This document shows positions 6,864 to 11,913 of a DNA stretch of 11,913 bases, piece by piece (position 1 is the first letter of the stretch; every line of letters begins with the position of its first letter). This DNA is from CAYQTE01 sp964420285 (GTDB lineage: Bacteria; Planctomycetota; Phycisphaerae; Tepidisphaerales; Tepidisphaeraceae), in assembly GCA_964420285.1 (NCBI GenBank), contig CAYQTE010000107.1, forward strand, positions 1-11,913, in the 5' to 3' direction. The notes beneath the pieces were generated by a model that worked only from the letters and a program-made list of their open reading frames with translations, made no database searches and had not been told where the DNA came from. A program made the translations under genes and the position numbers.

Positions 6864-8300
6864 GTGACAACCAACGACTCCACTGCCATCAACTGCGTCT
6901 GGGTTCTGCTTGCCGCATTTCTGGTCATGTTCATGAAGGCCGGCTTCGCCCTGATCGAAACCGGCATGTGCCGCGCCAAGAACGCCGCACACACCATGGC
7001 CATGAACCTTCTGGTCTATCCACTGGGCATGATCGGATTCTTCGCCTGCGGGTTCGCCTTCATGTGCGGGGGAGTCATCACCACTGGCGATTACTCCCCA
7101 GCCTCAAACTTCGCCTCCCCCTTATCCGTTGGCGGCAGCGCTGATTTGACCCACATGTTCACCGTCGGTCTCTTCGGCCACACATGGGGCTTGCTCGGCC
7201 ATCACGGGTTCTTTCTGGCCGGCCTGGGTTCGAACACGGCCGCCTTGATCTGCTTCTTCTACATGATGGTCTTCATGGACATTACCGCCACCATCCCCAC
7301 CGGCGCCTGTGCCGAACGATGGCGGTTCAAGAGCTTCACCATCTTCAGCTTGCTCGTCGGGGCATTCATCTACGCGTTCTACGGCTGCTGGATGTGGGGC
7401 GGCGGATGGCTGGCGCAATTGGGCTCTTATGCCGGCCTCGGCCACGGCGCTGTCGATTTCGCCGGCTCCAGCGTCGTCCATCTCCAGGGCGGCACGCTGG
7501 CTCTGGTCATGGTGAAGCTCCTGGGCCCACGCATCGGAAAATACGGCGAATCCGGCCGACCTCGACCCATCTTCGGACATCACATGCCCATGGTCTTGTG
7601 CGGAACATTGCTCCTGGCGTTCGGTTGGTTTGGCTTCACGAGCGGATCAACCCTCGCCGTATCCAGTGGCCGCATCGGCCTCATCGCCGTCAATACCGCT
7701 CTGGCCAGCGCCGCCTCCACGCTGGCCGCGACTCTCTTCATGTGGAAGCTCTATGGCAATCCCGACCCCTCGGTCATGTGCAACGGCCTGCTCGGCGGCC
7801 TGGTCGCCATCTCCGCTGCCTGCGCCTTCGTCAGCCCCTTTGTCGCATTTGTCATCGGCGCCGTCGCCGGTGTTATCGTCGCAGCCGGCGTGTTGAGCCT
7901 GGAACGCCGCGGCCTGGATGACCCCGTCGGCGCCATCAGTGTCCACGGCATCGCCGGCGTCTGGGGCATGCTCGCTCTGGGCCTCTTTGCCGATGGAACT
8001 TTCGGCGCTGGCTACAACGGCGTGGCCGGCAATGTCACCGGCCTGTTTTTCGGCGATCACTCGCCGCGCCAACTTTTCGCGCAATGCCTTGCAATCGTAG
8101 TCTGCATCGCATGGAACCTTGTCATAGGCGGCGGCGCGTTCCTGCTGGTCGGGCGATTTGTCAAAGGAAACCGCGTCAGCGTTGAAGTCGAATTGAATGG
8201 ACTTGATGTCCCCGAACTGGGCGTCAGCGGATATCCGGAATTCCTCTCCAGCTTCTCCGACGAGAAGATATCCTCAACCAAATCGCGAATCAATTTCTAA
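6864..8300 (+). CDS. amt: Amt-family ammonium transporter
   Basis: 478 residues from GTG 6864, within the usual Amt range. It is an inner-membrane ammonium channel/transporter, expected to be trimeric. Key features: the early helix VWVLLAAFLVMFMKAGFALIETG with the Amt-type CRAKNA after it; TATIPTGACAERWRF; WGGGWLAQLG; D198-F-A-G-S-S-V-V-H206 with the conserved Asp and first pore histidine; FGWFGFTSGS; and DDPVGAISVH361GIAGVWG with the second pore histidine. The spacing of 155 between the twin histidines compares with 150 in E. coli AmtB. The tail (GLDVPELGVSGYPEF) is the conserved cytoplasmic C-terminus that in other Amts contacts GlnK; no glnK gene is in this window. The open frame runs further upstream, but that part overlaps the permease in another frame and is not Amt-like. 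Earlier in-frame starts (GTG 6819, TTG 6828) lie in the hairpin, so 6864 is preferred. Confidence 0.93.
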   Translation: MTTNDSTAINCVWVLLAAFLVMFMKAGFALIETGMCRAKNAAHTMAMNLLVYPLGMIGFFACGFAFMCGGVITTGDYSPASNFASPLSVGGSADLTHMFTVGLFGHTWGLLGHHGFFLAGLGSNTAALICFFYMMVFMDITATIPTGACAERWRFKSFTIFSLLVGAFIYAFYGCWMWGGGWLAQLGSYAGLGHGAVDFAGSSVVHLQGGTLALVMVKLLGPRIGKYGESGRPRPIFGHHMPMVLCGTLLLAFGWFGFTSGSTLAVSSGRIGLIAVNTALASAASTLAATLFMWKLYGNPDPSVMCNGLLGGLVAISAACAFVSPFVAFVIGAVAGVIVAAGVLSLERRGLDDPVGAISVHGIAGVWGMLALGLFADGTFGAGYNGVAGNVTGLFFGDHSPRQLFAQCLAIVVCIAWNLVIGGGAFLLVGRFVKGNRVSVEVELNGLDVPELGVSGYPEFLSSFSDEKISSTKSRINF

Positions 8301-8337
8301 CCCGGCGCAACTCGATTCGCCCGCCGCAAATACGCTC

Positions 8338-8402
8338 TTTTCCACCGATTTTGCACACACGTCCGATAAGAATGTGGATATCAGGTGTATTAAATTTTCT
8401 TT
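8338..8402. other. DnaA-box-like cluster beside an AT-rich tract, possible origin or dnaA autoregulatory site
   Basis: Three nine-base sites lie within 44 bases. TTTTCCACC (8338-8346) has one mismatch to TTWTNCACA. TTTTGCACA (8349-8357) is a full match to that degenerate consensus. The reverse complement of 8373-8381 is ATATCCACA, one mismatch from TTATCCACA. They are followed by a 15-base tract TATTAAATTTTCTTT (8388-8402) with a single C. A box cluster next to an AT-rich segment upstream of dnaA is the usual layout of a bacterial origin or a DnaA-repressed promoter. The three sites are few and degenerate, and the local strand skew does not favour an active origin. Confidence 0.35.
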
Positions 8403-8533
8403 GGGCCTCTTGGTCCTGATCCTGCCGATACTTGGGTCATTGCAGACCGAAAAAACGATAATGTCGGCCTTGCCAGTACAGCCGTCAGTGATTACTTTTC
8501 TTTCGTTTGATTCAGGGAAGATTAACCCCGTGT

Positions 8534-8552
8534 AAGCGACAGGCTGTCGCTT
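8534..8552. promoter_or_regulatory. perfect dyad upstream of dnaA
   Basis: AAGCGACA (8534-8541), three bases GGC, and the exact reverse complement TGTCGCTT (8545-8552). No T-tract follows. It lies about 180 bases before the dnaA start and, like the permease dyad, has a three-base centre. It could be a regulator site or a leader hairpin. Confidence 0.35.
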
Positions 8553-8719
8553 GAGACTGCGGGAGCCGCCGGGTGTGCCTGTCTCGGCAGCGTCATATCG
8601 TACGGACACGATTCCACGGATGGAAAACTGCTCAGCGGCCGGAGGCCTGGTTCGGGCAACTGCTGCGCTCTCCCTCCCCTCTCTCTTGGGTGGCAGAGCA
8701 TCGATCTCGCGTTTCTGTG

Positions 8720-8725
8720 AAGGAG
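8720..8725 (+). promoter_or_regulatory. ribosome binding site fixing the GTG start of dnaA
   Basis: AAGGAG five bases before GTG 8731. The open frame extends 60 codons upstream to 8551, but that part has no DnaA-like sequence. Confidence 0.75.
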
Positions 8726-8730
8726 CGATC

Positions 8731-10260
8731 GTGACCTGCATTACCGCACAAGACCCTCAACTTACGCGCCTGGCCAATGCCATCGCACAACGCGTCGGCC
8801 AACAGCGCTTTCACGTCTGGTTCAACAACTCCACGCGCCTGGACTTGAAACATGACGGCCTGGAAATTGCCGTCCCCAATGACTTTATCAGCGAATGGAT
8901 CGGAAAGAACTTCTCCACTCCCATCCAGGAAGCCGCTCACGAAGTTCTCGGCTGCTCCCTCTCCGTGCATTTCAACGTCGATCCACAGCTTTTCGTCAAG
9001 CCGTCTGGCGATGATGCAAACTCCGATGCAAAACCCAACGGCTCGCATCGCAATGCCTTCGTCCCGGTCCAGGCCCGGCTTCATTCGGGGGCCGACCTCC
9101 CCATCCTCGTCGATCTCGATCGACGCAACCACGCCGCCCTACCCTCCGCTCCGGCGCCTGCTTCATCGCGATCGCTTGAGCTCTCTTCCGGCATCATGCA
9201 ACGCCAGCGACTTCGCCACGATCTGGAATCCTTCGTCGTCGGACCCTCCAGCCAACTCGCCTGCAACACCGTCCAATACGTCGCTGAATTCCCCGGCGGT
9301 CAATACAATCCCCTCTTCCTTCATGGCTCCTGCGGCCTGGGCAAGACCCATCTCCTCCACGGCCTGTGCAAGCGATTCATCCAGCACCACCCTACCGGCC
9401 GATGGGCCTATCTCACCGGCGAGGAATTCACCAACGAATTTCTCACCTCCCTGCGCGGCAACAAACTCGACGCCTTCCGACATCGCATGCGCGAACTCGA
9501 TCTCCTTGTCGTCGATGATGTCCATTTCCTCGGCGGAAAAAAGGCCACCCAGGAGGAATTCCTCCACACCTTCAACGCCATCGAGGCCATGGGCCGGCAG
9601 ATCGTCATGGCCAGCGACAATCATCCCAAGATGATCGAGGAATTCGGCGAATCGCTGATCAATCGCTTCGTCAGCGGCATGGTCGTTCGCATCGATCCCC
9701 CCAACTTCATGACCCGCTGCGAAATCCTCCGCAGCCTCTCCCTTCGCACCGGCTTTGTCATGCCCGATGAGGTCACAAGCTGGATCGCCCGCCGCGTCAC
9801 CCAAAACGTCCGCGAGCTTGAAGGCGCTGTCACGCGCGTCGCCGCCCACGTCAAACTCACTGGCAAGACCCCCGACCTGGCCATGGCCCAGGAAGCCCTC
9901 GGCGATCTCGACAAACAACTCGTCGCACCCATCAAGCCCGACCACATCCTTCAGGCCGTCTGCACCTATTTCGGTTTGGAACTCAAAGACCTCATGTCCG
10001 GCCGTCGCCAGCGAACCATCAGCCTCGCCAGAAGCGTCGCCATGTTCCTGGTCCGTAAGACCGCCAAACTCAGCTTCCCCGAGATCGGCCAGCGCATGGG
10101 CAAGCGGAATCACAGCACGGTCATCAGCGCCTGCCGGAGAATCGAGCGCGCCGTCCAACGCAATGAACCCCTGCTCTGGAACTCCACGGTAGGCCCCCGC
10201 CAGGAAGAAGCCGCCGAACTCATCCAACGCCTCGAAGAACACGGCCGGGCCATGCGCTGA
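8731..10260 (+). CDS. dnaA: chromosomal replication initiator protein DnaA
   Basis: 509 residues from GTG 8731. DnaA binds DnaA boxes and melts the origin in its ATP form. Domain I (about 7-85) has the DnaA_N pattern with FHVWFNNSTR and FISEWIGKNF. Domain II (about 90-155) is a variable linker, longer than in E. coli (467 residues in all). Domain III is the AAA+ core: Walker A GSCGLGKT 199-206 with K205, Walker B LLVVDD with D262 and D263, ASDN as sensor 1, NRF with R312 in the box VII arginine-finger position, and NVRELEG with R361 at sensor 2. Domain IV carries ARSVAMFLVRK and GKRNHSTV, where N460 replaces the Asp of the usual RDHTTV recognition motif. The neighbours are amt and hicB, not dnaN, recF or gyrB. 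All ATPase motifs are intact, so it should be functional. Confidence 0.95.
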   Translation: MTCITAQDPQLTRLANAIAQRVGQQRFHVWFNNSTRLDLKHDGLEIAVPNDFISEWIGKNFSTPIQEAAHEVLGCSLSVHFNVDPQLFVKPSGDDANSDAKPNGSHRNAFVPVQARLHSGADLPILVDLDRRNHAALPSAPAPASSRSLELSSGIMQRQRLRHDLESFVVGPSSQLACNTVQYVAEFPGGQYNPLFLHGSCGLGKTHLLHGLCKRFIQHHPTGRWAYLTGEEFTNEFLTSLRGNKLDAFRHRMRELDLLVVDDVHFLGGKKATQEEFLHTFNAIEAMGRQIVMASDNHPKMIEEFGESLINRFVSGMVVRIDPPNFMTRCEILRSLSLRTGFVMPDEVTSWIARRVTQNVRELEGAVTRVAAHVKLTGKTPDLAMAQEALGDLDKQLVAPIKPDHILQAVCTYFGLELKDLMSGRRQRTISLARSVAMFLVRKTAKLSFPEIGQRMGKRNHSTVISACRRIERAVQRNEPLLWNSTVGPRQEEAAELIQRLEEHGRAMR

Positions 10261-10263
10261 TTT

Positions 10264-10293
10264 TTGCGCAGTGCCCCAATTCTGTGATATAAT
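10264..10293 (+). promoter_or_regulatory. extended -10 promoter giving a leaderless hicB transcript
   Basis: TGATATAAT (10285-10293) contains a perfect -10 hexamer with the extended TGn. TTGCGC lies 18 bases upstream (10264-10269). The ATG at 10301 starts eight bases after the hexamer, where +1 is expected, and no Shine-Dalgarno fits in between. The promoter lies just after the dnaA stop. Confidence 0.6.
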
Positions 10294-10300
10294 TCACGGG

Positions 10301-10510
10301 ATGCGTGTCTTCTCCGCCATCATCGAGCGTGACCCCGACACCGGCCAACTTATCGGCCATGTGCCAGGATTCCCAGGCGCTCACTCGCAAGGCTCATCAA
10401 TGGAGGAGCTGCAACAAAACCTCCGCGAGGTCATTGCCATGCTCCTGGAAGACGGCGAGCCGTCCCGGGAATGCGAATCCCCCGGCACACAACCACTCAC
10501 AGTCGCCTGA
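10301..10510 (+). CDS. hicB: HicB-like (UPF0150) single-domain protein without a HicA partner
   Basis: 69 residues starting MRVFSAIIERDPDTGQLIG; the ATG is set by the adjacent promoter and by family alignment. The pattern (I-x-x-D-x-x-T-G-x-x-x-x-x-V-P-x-x-P-G, then the S/T-x-E-E-L-x-x-N-L-x-E-x-I helix) is the HicB antitoxin / UPF0150 fold. There is no C-terminal ribbon-helix-helix or HTH extension; the last 18 residues are polar. HicB proteins normally neutralise a neighbouring HicA RNase, but no HicA-like frame (small, with a GSH motif) is seen within the window on either side. It may be an orphan antitoxin, a remnant of a pair, or a stand-alone UPF0150 protein with another role. The family call is fairly sure; an antitoxin function is not. 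Confidence 0.72.
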   Translation: MRVFSAIIERDPDTGQLIGHVPGFPGAHSQGSSMEELQQNLREVIAMLLEDGEPSRECESPGTQPLTVA

Positions 10511-10561
10511 CACGCTCACCTTTCGCTCCCCACCATTATTCTACCGCCCCCGCCGCCCCTC

Positions 10562-10585
10562 TGTCACCCTGTCACCCTGTCACCC
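10562..10585 (+). repeat. three perfect tandem copies of TGTCACCC
   Basis: Copies at 10562-10569, 10570-10577 and 10578-10585, inside a C+T-rich stretch of the hicB-ftsW gap. The unit is eight bases, so copy-number change would alter promoter or leader spacing for the next gene. No coding role is apparent. Confidence 0.8.
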
Positions 10586-10631
10586 TCCCATTCTTTCATC
10601 CCCTCACCCAACAAAGTCCGATAACCCCTTC

Positions 10632-11846
10632 ATGGGCATATCCATCTACAAGCTCACCGACCGCCAGATCCTCTCCCTTTGCGTCCTCGCACTCCTCCTC
10701 CTCGGCGTCCTCATGGTCGAATCCGCCTCCGCGGGCGTTTCCAACCATCTCGGCTGGAACTGGACTCCCTTCGCCACTCGCCATCTCATCTTCGCCGCCG
10801 TCGCTTTCCTCACCTTTCTCCTGGTCGGCGCCGTCGATTATTCCTGGCTCGGCCGAATCCCCAAACACATGCTTTTCAGCCCGGTCCTGTGGATGCTCTT
10901 CATCGCGACGGCCGCGTGCGGCGCGGTTCTGGTCCCCCACATCGGCATCTCCGAAAACGGCGCCCGTCGCTGGCTGCCGCTGGGGCCGCTTCAGGTTCAG
11001 CCGTCCGAACTGGCCAAGTGGGCCATCGTCATGTTCCTCGCCTTCTGGCTTTCGCATCGCCCCCTCCCTCTGGAAAAATTCTTCACCGGATTCATCCCCA
11101 CGCTCATCCCGATCGGCCTGATCTGCCTGCTCATCGTCATTCAGGATTTCGGCACCGCCGCACTCATCGCACTCTGCTCGATGACCATGCTCCTTGCCGG
11201 CCGGGTCCGCACACGCCATCTGCTTCTGGTCATCCCGCCCGTCCTCGCCGCCGCCGCGTGGTTCCTCATGCACAAGGAATACCGCTGGCGTCGCGTCACC
11301 GCCTTCCTCGATCCCTACGCCGCCCCACAAAAGGAAGGCTATCACATGATCCAAAGCCTCCTGAGCTTCGCCACCGGCGGCGTCTCCGGCCGCGGACTCG
11401 GCAACGGCATCCAGAAACTCGGCTATCTCCCCGAGGACACCACCGATTTCATTTTCGCCGTTATCTGCGAAGAACTCGGCCTCTTCGGCGCCATCTTCAC
11501 CATCGCCCTCTATCTCGGCATCCTCCTGATCGCCTGGCAATCGATCCGCAACCGCCGCGACGAATTCGGCCGCATGCTCGCCTTCGGCATTGCCTCCATG
11601 GTCACACTCCAGGCCATCATCAACATCGCCGTCGCCACCGTCTCCGTCCCCACCAAGGGCCTGTCACTGCCGCTTGTCAGCGCTGGCGGCAGCGGCCTGG
11701 TCATCACCTGCGCCGCCTTGGGCCTGCTCCTGAGCATCGCCCGCCCCCCCAAACCCGATCCCGTAGAAGCGCCCCCCGCCGCCAGTCCCGACCCCGTCCC
11801 CCAGGGCGACCCGCTGCCCATGCCCCTGAACCCTTCCCCGGTCTGA
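10632..11846 (+). CDS. ftsW: FtsW/RodA/SpoVE (SEDS) family peptidoglycan polymerase, FtsW-like
   Basis: 404 residues, multi-spanning inner-membrane SEDS glycosyltransferase that polymerises lipid II into glycan strands with a class B PBP partner. Landmarks: LPLGPLQVQPSELAKW, IQDFGTAAL, SGRGLGNGIQKLGYLPEDTTDFIFAVICEELG with D272 at the catalytic Asp position of the family, and VPTKGLSLPLVSAGGSG, where PTKGL favours FtsW over RodA. Two departures are visible: TTDF where HTDF is usual, and SAGGSG in place of SYGGSS. A Pro-rich cytoplasmic tail of about 34 residues ends the protein. ATG 10632 is chosen because the first helix follows directly; there is no Shine-Dalgarno, and a weak GATAAC -10 lies six bases before the start. 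Earlier in-frame sequence overlaps hicB and is not FtsW-like. No dcw-cluster neighbours (mur genes, ftsQ, ftsZ) are in view, and no pbp2/ftsI follows before the window ends. Confidence 0.92.
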   Translation: MGISIYKLTDRQILSLCVLALLLLGVLMVESASAGVSNHLGWNWTPFATRHLIFAAVAFLTFLLVGAVDYSWLGRIPKHMLFSPVLWMLFIATAACGAVLVPHIGISENGARRWLPLGPLQVQPSELAKWAIVMFLAFWLSHRPLPLEKFFTGFIPTLIPIGLICLLIVIQDFGTAALIALCSMTMLLAGRVRTRHLLLVIPPVLAAAAWFLMHKEYRWRRVTAFLDPYAAPQKEGYHMIQSLLSFATGGVSGRGLGNGIQKLGYLPEDTTDFIFAVICEELGLFGAIFTIALYLGILLIAWQSIRNRRDEFGRMLAFGIASMVTLQAIINIAVATVSVPTKGLSLPLVSAGGSGLVITCAALGLLLSIARPPKPDPVEAPPAASPDPVPQGDPLPMPLNPSPV

Positions 11847-11913
11847 TACCGCTATACACAGACAGATCGGCCACGCTCACCACAGGTAACAAGCAGCCCA
11901 AACGCCTCATTCC

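Larger units (their letters stand above)
8301..8730. other. intergenic region upstream of dnaA
   Basis: 430 bases with no supportable gene. It is clearly richer in A+T than the flanking genes, mainly at 8338-8525. It holds a DnaA-box-like cluster (8338-8402), a perfect short dyad (8534-8552) and the dnaA ribosome site (8720-8725). No strong sigma-70 promoter was found; TTGATT (8507-8512) with TGTAAG (8531-8536) at 18 bases is a weak candidate. Open frames through it have no recognisable protein features. Confidence 0.6.

Noticed and set aside
5224..6870. 548-codon minus-strand frame opposite the permease, and similar ones opposite the deiodinase-like, dnaA and ftsW genes
   Set aside because: His/Asp/Gly-rich shadows of real genes with no coherent fold or start signals.
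1..11913. CRISPR array, tRNA, rRNA or insertion sequence
   Set aside because: No regularly spaced repeats, cloverleaf-like sequence, rRNA-like block, transposase motif or terminal inverted repeats with target duplications were seen by eye.

Overview
The window looks like chromosomal DNA of a GC-rich, Gram-negative-type bacterium, most likely a planctomycete (Planctomycetota), perhaps of the Phycisphaerae. This rests on style and gene content: a secreted protein with a deiodinase-type thioredoxin fold and an Ala/Gly/Thr-rich linker, a PP2C-phosphatase/Ser-Thr-kinase fusion, a dnaA with unrelated neighbours, several non-ATG starts, and a mix of genes with and without Shine-Dalgarno sites. No marker RNA is present, so the taxonomy is an inference.

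Layout. 148-1590 (+) encodes an exported protein with a deiodinase-like C-terminal domain whose catalytic Cys/Sec position is serine. Convergent to it, on the minus strand, are a small HELAH metalloprotease-like protein (2450-1701) and, upstream of that, a 595-residue PP2C phosphatase/protein kinase fusion with a C-terminal membrane anchor (4382-2595). A 394-base divergent intergenic region (4383-4776) carries a perfect 29-base dyad and a strong sigma-54-type promoter candidate. Both point toward an APC-family amino-acid permease with a large extra loop (4777-6765). A hairpin and a possible leaderless promoter then lead into an ammonium transporter gene (6864-8300).

A 430-base intergenic region (8301-8730) holds DnaA-box-like sequences beside an AT-rich tract and a second dyad. 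It precedes dnaA (8731-10260). After dnaA comes a small solitary HicB-like gene (10301-10510) with a near-ideal extended -10 placed so that its mRNA would be leaderless. Last is an FtsW/RodA/SpoVE-family cell-wall polymerase gene (10632-11846).

How the genes fit together. The permease and Amt form a nitrogen-acquisition pair, and the sigma-54-like promoter with an upstream dyad is what nitrogen control would predict. The phosphatase-kinase and the metalloprotease-like gene are co-directional and may share a transcript. dnaA and ftsW are housekeeping genes for replication initiation and septal peptidoglycan synthesis, here outside their classical clusters. The + strand is G-rich on the left, whichever strand the genes are on, and C-rich on the right. 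No CRISPR array, tRNA, rRNA or insertion sequence was seen. I did not find a convincing wholly new multi-gene system. The most unusual items are the serine-substituted deiodinase-like protein, the tail-anchored phosphatase-kinase, the sigma-54/dyad region, the twin leaderless promoters and the DnaA-box cluster.
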